From Minisyncoccota bacterium (GTDB taxonomy: Bacteria > Verrucomicrobiota > Verrucomicrobiia > Methylacidiphilales > Verrucolacustridaceae), in the NCBI GenBank assembly GCA_030054195.1, contig JASGCJ010000001.1:92159-156158 (forward strand): 64,000 nt of DNA, in the 5' to 3' direction. Positions 43,691 through 52,136 of the stretch are shown here, piece by piece. A model generated the notes under the pieces. It saw only the letters and a program-made list of their open reading frames with translations, was not told the DNA's origin and ran no database searches. Every line of letters starts with the position of its first letter. The stretch's first letter is position 1. The translations under genes and the position numbers were made by a program.

Positions 43691-46153
43691 CTACGGCTTT
43701 CCTGTTGAACTGGCGTCTGCGAAAACCTGCAACGATGCCAGGCGTATTTTCCCATCCTTGCCGGGCCGGGTCACGGCCAGCTTTACATACCGCGCAGGTG
43801 TCGGGGGGAGCGGCACATCGTACCAGGCGCGTGCATTGCCATCTGCGGAAACCCGTCCAGCCTTCTCAAAGGCGACCCCGTCCAGGCTGACATAGATTTC
43901 CGCTTCGGTCGGGTTGAGCGCCCCCTCTGAAAAGAGCCCCGCGTTTTCCATGGCGAAACGGTTGATCGTTTTTACCACGCCAAGATCTACGGTCAGCGTG
44001 CTTCCCGAAGGGGCAATCCAGAGCGTGCGAGGGTTGCGGTCAACCGCGTTGGACGGACTGCTTCCCGGTGCCGTCGCGCTGGCAGTGGCATCTTTTCCTT
44101 CGGCCAACGACACTTCATCATAGAACCTGACTTGCGAATCCGTGAAATGAAAAGGGTGGTTGATGAAAGGCGGCTCGATTGTTTTCGCATAGAAGCTGAT
44201 CGGGCCTTGGAACGAATCCTTCACTTCAAGCCAGTTGAATTTACCATTGCCAGTGCCGCTGCCGAAGTAGCCGAAGAGTTGTATGTTAGCCCCTCCTTCG
44301 CAGAGGATATTGGCGCTGTGCCCCACATCGTGCATCGTCTGCCAAAATTCGGCGTGCTGCATGCCGCCGCCGTCGGCCAGAAAACGAAATTGAATGTCGG
44401 GGGCGAATGCGCAAGCCCCCCACACCTTTTCGCCATTCGAGCTCCCGAACTGATAGGCCGTGCAGGTCTTTATCCAGAATGACTCCAAGGCCTTGTCCCA
44501 CGACTCGCTTTTAAAGGATGTAGCCAACCATGATTCTAACCAAGGTCCGTAGGAGAAACAGATGTGTTCGAGTACACCGTTTTTCGATCCGCCGCCAACT
44601 GAGATCCCGTTAAAAAATGTCGTACCCCAAAGACCTCGTACGAGATGGTTGTCGCAGGGCGCCGAAGCAAAATCGATTCCGTAACAGGCGTTGACGAGCA
44701 TCATATCGACCACGTAGACATTCGATCCCGCCCCGCGGATGCTGTACGGATACTTCACCAGCTGGTTGAACTCTGCCACCTGCTCTGGATAAGCGATCGA
44801 AAACCCACGGATGCCGGCATTTGCCGATAACGTGATCAGCGCGGCATCCGTTTCCGGCTGGAGACTGTCTTTTCCGCAGTATCCGGCAAGGGTCGTGCAT
44901 CCTATTCCATCACGGATCTTTCCCGTTCCCATCGCCCCGCGCAGTTCCACTCCGGGCGGGACCGTGAGCGGACGGGTGATCCTATATTTGCCCTGTGGAA
45001 GATACACAGTCCCACCGCCGTGCTTGGCCGCCGCCGAGAGTGCATTCACGATCGCATCGGTATCGTCCACTTTCCCATCACCGGCTGCATTGAAGGGCGC
45101 GGAGGTTACATTCACGAATGATGCGGGATCGGTCTTGGCCGGCCGGGGCGTTCTAGCGAACTTATAGGAGTGTCCCTCGGCCTCCGGCACGTTATCAACA
45201 TTCGCATAATGCATTCTGAAATACCACGGCCCATTTGAGATTTCGGTGCGCAAAGATGGAAATCCGGAGACCACGCCTCCGAAGCCGTTCACCGGATTAT
45301 CAAACTTCGGATTACGCTTGATCAGCACCGGGATTTTCGAGCCTGCTGCGGAAAACCTCGTAATGGCGAGCCCGTCGATCCGCCCGAGCTCAAGGCCTGT
45401 ACAATTCTCCGCGACATACGCGTTAAGTGCCGCTTTTTCTTCCGGCGTCATGGCGGTTCCGGTGAGCGCCTGCGCCGCGCTGATCCAGATTGCCGGAGAG
45501 AAGACCACATCATGCATCCAAGCGAACTCCGTGCTTTCGATCCCGCGTATGCCTGAGGCAAGTGCCGTTCCACGGATATTTGCAAAGTAAGTCGCATTGA
45601 ACATCCGCGGCTCAATGCCGCAGAAGCTGTTGAACAGCGTGACGTTTTTCACCGTTGCAATATTACCGCCGATGGTCACTGAGTAGGGAACAACCGCGTC
45701 CGGCTTTTGCTCTGGGTAGAATATGCTGAGGCCGATAACGCCCGTCTCGGGATCCACCGCGTTGAGCAAGGCAGGCTTGCCGGTTTCCCCCCGGCCGTAG
45801 TAGGCGAGCAGAAGCGTTTCTGCTGCGCCTCCGCCAGCACCGGCGAGGCTCACGCCGTAACCGAGGCGAAGGCTGCCGTTGAGGCGGTATTTGCCTGCAG
45901 GGAGATAGACGACCCCGCCGTTGAGCGCCGCAACTGCATCGAGAGCCTGCTGGATGGCGGCGGTCGCATCCTTGGCTCCCGTTCGATCCGCGTTATAAGG
46001 AGCCTCGGTGACAACGGCTGACGCGACTAACGTATCCTCTCCTGTATCGATGAACGTCGGCGCGAGCCTGTCGGCAGCAAAACCGCCTCCGACACCCAGA
46101 AACACCAGGACTAGACAAACCACTAGACCTAAATGCGGTCTAATTTTCATCAT
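43691..46153 (-). CDS. Secreted pectate-lyase-superfamily (parallel beta-helix) protein with discoidin C-terminus
   Basis: 820 residues. Signal peptide: HLGLVVCLVLVFLGVGGGFAA. Two beta-helix halves each begin with the 'pectate lyase 3' pattern: YNADRTGAKDATAAIQQALD...GGVVYLPAGKYRLNG (about residue 52) and NAAGDGKVDDTDAIVNAL...GGTVYLPQGKYRIT (about residue 352). The last about 140 residues are an F5/8 type C-like module (SNAVDRNPRTLWIAP, TPARYVKLAVTRPG). It could be a lyase or a GH28/GH55-like hydrolase; the catalytic residues cannot be assigned. Starts 12 bp after the upstream gene. Confidence 0.78.
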   Translation of the reverse strand: MMKIRPHLGLVVCLVLVFLGVGGGFAADRLAPTFIDTGEDTLVASAVVTEAPYNADRTGAKDATAAIQQALDAVAALNGGVVYLPAGKYRLNGSLRLGYGVSLAGAGGGAAETLLLAYYGRGETGKPALLNAVDPETGVIGLSIFYPEQKPDAVVPYSVTIGGNIATVKNVTLFNSFCGIEPRMFNATYFANIRGTALASGIRGIESTEFAWMHDVVFSPAIWISAAQALTGTAMTPEEKAALNAYVAENCTGLELGRIDGLAITRFSAAGSKIPVLIKRNPKFDNPVNGFGGVVSGFPSLRTEISNGPWYFRMHYANVDNVPEAEGHSYKFARTPRPAKTDPASFVNVTSAPFNAAGDGKVDDTDAIVNALSAAAKHGGGTVYLPQGKYRITRPLTVPPGVELRGAMGTGKIRDGIGCTTLAGYCGKDSLQPETDAALITLSANAGIRGFSIAYPEQVAEFNQLVKYPYSIRGAGSNVYVVDMMLVNACYGIDFASAPCDNHLVRGLWGTTFFNGISVGGGSKNGVLEHICFSYGPWLESWLATSFKSESWDKALESFWIKTCTAYQFGSSNGEKVWGACAFAPDIQFRFLADGGGMQHAEFWQTMHDVGHSANILCEGGANIQLFGYFGSGTGNGKFNWLEVKDSFQGPISFYAKTIEPPFINHPFHFTDSQVRFYDEVSLAEGKDATASATAPGSSPSNAVDRNPRTLWIAPSGSTLTVDLGVVKTINRFAMENAGLFSEGALNPTEAEIYVSLDGVAFEKAGRVSADGNARAWYDVPLPPTPARYVKLAVTRPGKDGKIRLASLQVFADASSTGKP

Positions 46154-46165
46154 AAAATCCAGTAG

Positions 46166-48358
46166 TTAGAACGCCTGCAACTCCGCGCACGAGGAGAACG
46201 CCGCCAGCGGATTTAACCCACTCGCCGGTTTGCCGGTCACCCGCAGCCCGAATACTTTCACGGGTTTCGCCAATTCACAAGTGAACGCCTGTCCGTTTGT
46301 CATCCCGCCCTTGTCCTCAGACGCGACCATCTGCCCCGTCACCGGATTCATAACCTGTGGCCCACCGGTCTGGACGCCATTCGTCCAGGCTGTGGTTTTG
46401 GGATAATCGCTGAGTTCACCCACGGTTTTCCAGTCCCCGTCCTTGGTTAGTTGCACCTGCACTTTCGGCTTTCCGTCGCTGGTATCGAACCAGCCACCAT
46501 CGGGACAAGTCTTGCCATGGCCGAAGACCACGGTGCGGATCGTGACCGCTTCGTCCAGCGATACCGCATACCAATCCTCCTTGGCGGGTAGACCGTCATA
46601 AGTGACAACAAAAGTGTCGAAATTGCCGTCATTGATGGAGCCCTTATGATCTCCCTGACGTGAACGAGTTTCCTTACCCACCTTGCACAGGTTAACACCA
46701 CGGCCGATAACCACATTTTGCCAGCCTGCATACTCATCGCTCCATCCCAATGCTTGGTTCCACAACTCCAGCTTGACACTTTTCCCAGCGTAGGGAGTTA
46801 GGTCCACCTCAACATCCATCCACCCGGTCGGCGCAGTTTTCGCGTCAACGGTCTTCCTCAAAAGCTCTTTCCCGTTCAGCTTGACTAGCAAATCCCAGTC
46901 AGCGTTCGGATTATGGCCGACGGCAAAGTTGAGAAAACTTTTGCCGGCAGGCAGGGTCAGTTTTTTGTAAAGAATACAGGGAGTGTATTCGTTTAGCGGA
47001 TGCGTCTGTAAAACGTTTTCCCGGTCCATATACCGCTTTGCTAGATCCACATAATGGAGGCAATCCTTGACCTTCCAGCCCGGGGCGAAGTATTCGATGG
47101 GCCCAATCATCTGATCTATTTCCTTCTCGGAATACTTCATCCCCGTAATCGGACGCGGATTCGGCGATTGTTCGAGCGGTCCCGGCTGGGCGACTTGTAC
47201 GGGAATAACAAACTCCTCCAGCCCGTTCGCGCCTTGCACGATCCGACCGCCGTATTTGACGACGACAAGGCGGGCGAGCTTTTCATGCACCCGCAGCATC
47301 TCCTGCCAGTCATAGGTGGAGGCAGCAAACCGGCGCTTCTCATCCAGTCCCGATTTAAAGCGCTCCGGCACGGCCGTGAAACCGAGGATAGCGCCCAGCA
47401 CCCCGGCAGCACTGGAGGGGTTGCAATCGCTGTCCTGGCCGCAGCGGGTGGCGATCACAATGGTCTTTTCGAAATCCTTTTCGCCATAGAGCAGCCCCAT
47501 GAGCATGAAGGCATCGTTGAGTTTGACTTCGATGGTTTTCTCCTTCAAGCCATCGTGGTGGCTGTATTGCTCATTCTTGTGATACTTCTCCTCCACCAAC
47601 TCCCAGGTCTTCTGCCAGTTCACCTTATCCTGCCGCCACCAACCGAGCACGTCGCGGACCATTTCCGCATACTGGGACTGCTCCGGAATGCATTTCAGTC
47701 CAGCTTCGATGACCTTGATCAAATCCTGTTCGAAATAGGCCTCCGCATACATACCACCGAGAAACTGCCCCGCGTACACGCCATCACCATAGTTCATCAT
47801 GTGCCCGAACTTATCGTCGAGCGCGATCACGCTGTTAGGAAGGCCTGGGGAGATAAGACCCGCGAAGTCCGACTCGATCCGGAAATCAAGCAAATCCTCA
47901 CCTATCGCACACTTGGGATGGCCTGAATCTGGCGGCATAATACCGCAGCGGACATTGTTACGTCCAATGAAGTTGGCACAGAAGAGACTAAATTTGGTGT
48001 TGGCAAAATCCATTCCCGCCTGCTTGGCGGAAACGTCCAAACCGTGCAGTTCCAATGTTCTGACGAATCCCTGCTCAACATAGCAATCGTCGTTCTCGTA
48101 CTGGTTGACCATCTTCGGGTCCCACGGTGGCAGCTCCGATTCCTTCATGATCCGCCCGCAAACTTTCAGCTCGGTCGGGGTGCCCCAGCCCACGCCTGCC
48201 ATCTTCCCGATCCAAGCGCCCTTCAAGTGGTCGCGGAAGTCATTAATCGACAGCTTGCGCTCTTCCTTCGCCTGCGCGCAAAGCGCCAGCCCTGAAAAAA
48301 CTATGAGGCCCAATATAAATTTCTTCATCCCGGTCTTCGTTTGCTGAATTGTTTTCAT
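46166..48358 (-). CDS. Secreted ADP-ribosylglycohydrolase-family enzyme with discoidin-like module
   Basis: 730 residues. Signal peptide: KKFILGLIVFSGLALCAQA. Residues about 40-400 match the DraG/ARH fold: DHLKGAWIGKMAGVGWGTPTE, VNQYENDDCYVEQGF and ATRCGQDSDCNPSSAAGVLGAILG, the last holding the metal-binding Asp residues. A beta-rich linker follows. The C-terminal 150 residues are the same module found twice in the GH127 protein (KEDWYAV, DGGWFDTSDGKPKVQVQ, VGELSDYPKTTA, GLNPLAAFSSCAELQAF). The start has a strong AAGGAG seven bases upstream. Export and the operon with pectinase-like and sulfatase genes suggest a glycan (furanoside?) substrate rather than protein ADP-ribose. Confidence 0.85.
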   Translation of the reverse strand: MKTIQQTKTGMKKFILGLIVFSGLALCAQAKEERKLSINDFRDHLKGAWIGKMAGVGWGTPTELKVCGRIMKESELPPWDPKMVNQYENDDCYVEQGFVRTLELHGLDVSAKQAGMDFANTKFSLFCANFIGRNNVRCGIMPPDSGHPKCAIGEDLLDFRIESDFAGLISPGLPNSVIALDDKFGHMMNYGDGVYAGQFLGGMYAEAYFEQDLIKVIEAGLKCIPEQSQYAEMVRDVLGWWRQDKVNWQKTWELVEEKYHKNEQYSHHDGLKEKTIEVKLNDAFMLMGLLYGEKDFEKTIVIATRCGQDSDCNPSSAAGVLGAILGFTAVPERFKSGLDEKRRFAASTYDWQEMLRVHEKLARLVVVKYGGRIVQGANGLEEFVIPVQVAQPGPLEQSPNPRPITGMKYSEKEIDQMIGPIEYFAPGWKVKDCLHYVDLAKRYMDRENVLQTHPLNEYTPCILYKKLTLPAGKSFLNFAVGHNPNADWDLLVKLNGKELLRKTVDAKTAPTGWMDVEVDLTPYAGKSVKLELWNQALGWSDEYAGWQNVVIGRGVNLCKVGKETRSRQGDHKGSINDGNFDTFVVTYDGLPAKEDWYAVSLDEAVTIRTVVFGHGKTCPDGGWFDTSDGKPKVQVQLTKDGDWKTVGELSDYPKTTAWTNGVQTGGPQVMNPVTGQMVASEDKGGMTNGQAFTCELAKPVKVFGLRVTGKPASGLNPLAAFSSCAELQAF

Positions 48359-48491
48359 ATTGTCTCCTTCATAATTGCTTTCTCAGCTTCCATCACTCTA
48401 CCCGGATTTATGCCATTGTATGCCAGCCGAAGCCTCAAACTTCGAGCTTTTGACAATCCGTGTTGATTTTTGGTAAGCGCATGTACATAAA

Positions 48492-48505
48492 TGTGAATTG
48501 TCACA
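48492..48505. promoter_or_regulatory. Operator TGTGAATTGTCACA between divergent genes
   Basis: TGTGA-N4-TCACA family. It lies in the gap between the leftward ADP-ribosylglycohydrolase/lyase/sulfatase operon and the rightward symporter gene and could control both. Confidence 0.65.
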
Positions 48506-48560
48506 CTCGTCAAGAAGATTTGCGCCTTCAGATCCCAATTCACTTACCCATCATAAACTC

Positions 48561-49961
48561 ATGCATCACTCCAGCACCGAAGGCCAGCCCACCAAAGTTT
48601 CCGTCCGGACAAAGTTCACCTGGGGCGTTGGGGGGATCGCCGATTGCATGCTTTCGTATGGGGTATCGACCCTGGTGATGCCGATATACAACATCGGCTA
48701 CGGGATCAGCGCGTTCTGGCTGGGGGTGGCCATTTCCGTCCCGCGCCTAGCGGACGCCTTCATTGATCCGGCCATCGGAAATTTTTCCGACAATTTGCGG
48801 ACGAAGTGGGGTCGGCGGCGGCCTCTAATCTTAATCGGGGCAGTGGTCTCCTCCATTGTTTTTTCCCTGATGTGGCTGCCGCCTTTCCATGATAAATCAA
48901 TGATCCTGTGGTATTTCGCGTTCATGATGCTGCTGAGCACGCTGAGCATGACACTATTCTCCATCCCCTACACCGCGATGGGGTATGAGTTTACTTCGGA
49001 CTATGACGAAAAGACGCGCGTTCTTTCCTGGCGGTTTTATATCAGCCTTCTTGCGGGCATCAGCGTGCAGTGGCTCTACCCGCTTGTGCTACTACCGGTC
49101 TTTGGCGGCACTGAAGCGCAAGGCATTCGTTATATCGGACCGTTGATTGCGTTGATTTGCCTGGCGGCGGCGGCCTCCCCGGCTCTGTTCTGCCATGAGG
49201 CGTTCGAGCACAAATTCCAGCCGAAAGTCCGGATCCGGGATGGGGTGCGGACCGCGATCACCAATCGTCCTTTCATGATCCTGATGGGCGCATTTCTCAT
49301 CATTCTGATCAGCCAGTGGACCACGGGAAGCCTCACGACTTACATCAACATTTTTTATGTCTTTCAGGGAGACAAGCTAGCGGCCGCGTCTTTTGGCGGG
49401 ATTTTCGGCACGGTGCTGGTCGTGGCCGCATTCGTCTCCATGATGCTGATCAATTTCATCTCACGGAAAGCGGGAAAGAAAACGGCCATCCTCACCGGCC
49501 TTTCCCTGGCATTTCTCGGCAATCTGAGTTTGTCCGTCACGATCCAACAGCACTATCCCTATCTCCAGTTGATTTCCGGGGCGCTGATTGGTTTGGGGCT
49601 TCAGGGATGCTGGCTGATGATCAGCAGCATGACGGCGGACACTTGCGACGCCAGCGAGCTTAAAACCGGATTGCGTGAGGAAGGGATGTTTGGCGCCGCG
49701 AGTGCTTTCATCTACAAAATTGCCTTGGCTGGCACCGCCGTCGCGGCCGGAGCCATTATCAAGCTGGCAGGCTACGTTGAGGGAGTAACACCCGGACTGG
49801 ATGTCACGGAACGGATGAAGGTGCTGCTCATCGCCATCCAGTGCGTGGGGCTCGCCACTGCGTTTGGCATCCTCCTGTTTTATCCGCTTACGCGCAAAAG
49901 CATGGAGGCGATCCAAGAGGAATTAAAGAAGAAGAAGGCCACGGCTCAGGAAGCATCCTAG
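48561..49961 (+). CDS. GPH-type sugar:cation symporter (MFS superfamily)
   Basis: 466 residues from ATG 48561. Twelve hydrophobic segments. The N-terminal FTWGVGGIADCMLSYGV and VPRLADAFIDPAIGNFSDN..TKWGRRRP are the GPH (glycoside-pentoside-hexuronide) family signatures. The upstream TTG at 48498 lies inside the operator and is not a likely start. It imports oligosaccharides or monosaccharides released by the secreted enzymes of the locus. A basic cytosolic tail ends the protein. Confidence 0.9.
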   Translation: MHHSSTEGQPTKVSVRTKFTWGVGGIADCMLSYGVSTLVMPIYNIGYGISAFWLGVAISVPRLADAFIDPAIGNFSDNLRTKWGRRRPLILIGAVVSSIVFSLMWLPPFHDKSMILWYFAFMMLLSTLSMTLFSIPYTAMGYEFTSDYDEKTRVLSWRFYISLLAGISVQWLYPLVLLPVFGGTEAQGIRYIGPLIALICLAAAASPALFCHEAFEHKFQPKVRIRDGVRTAITNRPFMILMGAFLIILISQWTTGSLTTYINIFYVFQGDKLAAASFGGIFGTVLVVAAFVSMMLINFISRKAGKKTAILTGLSLAFLGNLSLSVTIQQHYPYLQLISGALIGLGLQGCWLMISSMTADTCDASELKTGLREEGMFGAASAFIYKIALAGTAVAAGAIIKLAGYVEGVTPGLDVTERMKVLLIAIQCVGLATAFGILLFYPLTRKSMEAIQEELKKKKATAQEAS

Positions 49962-50040
49962 AGGCCACCGAAAGAAGGGGTGGCGCTTGTTTCAGAAATC
50001 CTAACAAAGCGGCCATCGGATCCATCCCACTCTCCCTTTT

Positions 50041-50967
50041 TTATTTCCTGTTTTTTAGAAGCTTCTCAATTTCCCTTCGCGTCGGAACCGAGGTTTGTGC
50101 GCCCAGGCGTGTCACGGAAATGGCAGCGGCGGCGTTCGCGAAACGGACGGCGTCTTCCAGAGACTTGCCCTCAACCAGGGCAACGGCCAGAGCGCCATTG
50201 AAAGTGTCCCCTGCAGCGGTGGTGTCCACCGCTTTCACTTTGAAGCCCGGGACCAGTTTCCTCACCCCGCCACCCGCTACAAAAGCTCCCCTTGAACCCA
50301 GCGTGATGATCACCGTCTTGACGCCCCGCGCGAGCAGTTTGTCGGCGGCTTTCGATGCGGCAGCATCGCTGTTAATCTTAATACCGGTCAGCAGTTCGGC
50401 CTCGGTCTCGTTCGGCGTGATCATAGAAATCTTTTTCAATAGTGTAGAGGGCAGTGCTCTAGCAGGAGCAGGATTAAGGATAACGTCTACTCCAGCTTGG
50501 GTCGCTAGATCAGCTGCAGCCTGAATAGTATTCAGCGGAGTTTCCAACTGCATGACCAGCAGACCAGATCCTGCAAAGATTTTTTTCGCCTTGCCTACAT
50601 CCGCCGGGGAAAGCTCGCCATTCGCACCGCTAGCCACGGCAATGCTGTTCTCGCCATCTTTGGCCACAAAAATCAGAGCCACGCCGGACGGCTGGGAATC
50701 GTCGCGCGAAACATGGTCCGTGCAGATCCCCTCCTTTTTAAATCCCGCCACCGCCTGGTCTCCGAACATATCTCGGCCAACCTTGGCGATGAAGTTGACA
50801 TCTCCCCCCGCCCTGGCCGCAGCGACGGCCTGATTCGCGCCTTTACCGCCAGCGGCGGTGGCAAACTCGCCCCCGAGGATTGTTTCGCCCGGGCGCGGAA
50901 TGCGATCGAGCCTGATGATCATGTCGGTGTTGGAACTACCGACAACAATGATGGAGGGTTGGGACAT
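50041..50967 (-). CDS. rbsK: Ribokinase-type sugar kinase
   Basis: 308 residues, PfkB family. VVGSSNTDMIIRLDRIPRPGETILG at the N-terminus, TAAGGKGANQAVAAARAGG, VDVILNPAPAR, and AVDTTAAGDTFNGALAVAL, where the Asp of the GDTF motif is the catalytic base. These are ribokinase hallmarks. It starts 8 bp after the GRP-type transporter gene, so transport and phosphorylation of a pentose are probably linked. Confidence 0.93.
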   Translation of the reverse strand: MSQPSIIVVGSSNTDMIIRLDRIPRPGETILGGEFATAAGGKGANQAVAAARAGGDVNFIAKVGRDMFGDQAVAGFKKEGICTDHVSRDDSQPSGVALIFVAKDGENSIAVASGANGELSPADVGKAKKIFAGSGLLVMQLETPLNTIQAAADLATQAGVDVILNPAPARALPSTLLKKISMITPNETEAELLTGIKINSDAAASKAADKLLARGVKTVIITLGSRGAFVAGGGVRKLVPGFKVKAVDTTAAGDTFNGALAVALVEGKSLEDAVRFANAAAAISVTRLGAQTSVPTRREIEKLLKNRK

Positions 50968-50975
50968 TTTTTTGT

Positions 50976-51986
50976 TTAGGATTTGGAGGCGATCAAGATA
51001 GCAAGTCCGATAATGTAGAATAAGAACATGGCGCCCAGAAGGCGGTTTGTCCCTTTCGGTGCGCCCTTAAATTCCTTCCATATAAACACGCCCCATAACG
51101 CACCGATCATCGTCGCACCCTGACCGAGGCCGTAAGAAAGTGCTCCTCCAGCCTTGGTGCTGGCGATAATGCTCAAGGCCATGCCGGTGTTCCAAATCAT
51201 GCCGCCGAGAATGCCCACGAAATGCAAGCGCGCGTTCCCTTTCGTGAAGTAGTCGCCAAAGGGCACGGGAGCGCCCGTGAAAGGCTTGACCATCATGATG
51301 CTGTTCCAGAGGAAGTTCGAAATCAGCAATCCTGTGCTGAACAGGACGACGGCTGTGTAGGGGCTGAGTTTCCCGGCTTCGAGCACATTCGTGACGGGGT
51401 CGATTTGCCCCATCGCCGCGACGACGTATTTGTAGAAAAAGCCCATCAGCAAGCCAGCCGCGATGGATATAACGATACCTTTGACCGGCGTCTTCTTGTC
51501 GCCGCTGGAGAGGCGTTTGTACGCAATGGCATCGAGAAGGATCGCTATCATAATGGCCACGACGCCCGCACCGAGCATCGGCGCATTTCCTTCCTTGTTG
51601 GACAGGTAGGTAGTGATGACTCCAAGACATAGGGCCAGTCCGACCCCCACCGGAAAGGCCACGGCCATTCCGGCAATGTCAATCGCCGCTACCAGCAGGA
51701 TATTCGAAAGGTTGAAGATCACGCCGCTGATGAACGCCGAGCCAAGCCATTTGGCGTCCGCCTGCTGAAGGTCAGCAAGGAAGCTGCGCCCGCCGGTGCC
51801 GGTGCTCCCTAACGTGAAAGCAAGCAAGAGTGCGAGCAGGAAGACGCCGATAGCGTAGTCCCAGTAGAATAGTTGGAAGCGCCATTCTTTGCTGGCCAGT
51901 TTCTGGGTGTTTGCCCATGAGCCCCAGCACAACATGGTGATGACGCACAAGGCGACGGCAACGGGGTAGGATTCGATGATGAACAT
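50976..51986 (-). CDS. GRP/RhaT-type sugar transporter
   Basis: 336 residues with ten hydrophobic segments. MLCWGSWANTQKLASKEWRFQLFYWDYAIG at the N-terminus and GGMIWNTGMALSIIASTKAGGALSYGLGQGATMIGALWGVFIWKEFKG (read in parts) near the C-terminus are the motifs of the glucose/ribose porter (GRP) branch of the DMT superfamily. It lies between the large putative glycosidase gene and the kinase gene, all on the minus strand. Probably imports the monosaccharide that the kinase phosphorylates. Confidence 0.85.
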   Translation of the reverse strand: MFIIESYPVAVALCVITMLCWGSWANTQKLASKEWRFQLFYWDYAIGVFLLALLLAFTLGSTGTGGRSFLADLQQADAKWLGSAFISGVIFNLSNILLVAAIDIAGMAVAFPVGVGLALCLGVITTYLSNKEGNAPMLGAGVVAIMIAILLDAIAYKRLSSGDKKTPVKGIVISIAAGLLMGFFYKYVVAAMGQIDPVTNVLEAGKLSPYTAVVLFSTGLLISNFLWNSIMMVKPFTGAPVPFGDYFTKGNARLHFVGILGGMIWNTGMALSIIASTKAGGALSYGLGQGATMIGALWGVFIWKEFKGAPKGTNRLLGAMFLFYIIGLAILIASKS

Positions 51987-52136
51987 AGTGGTTAGTGGTC
52001 CTTTTTGGTTTTTATTGATGTTTCTATGAAGGTTATTTTTTCTTGAGTGATGGGTTGGTTTCCATTTTTTGTTTTCAGCCGGCGTTCCGTAGCGGAAACG
52101 TCCGGCAAACCAAAGCGGGAGCTTGCGTGAGTGGTC

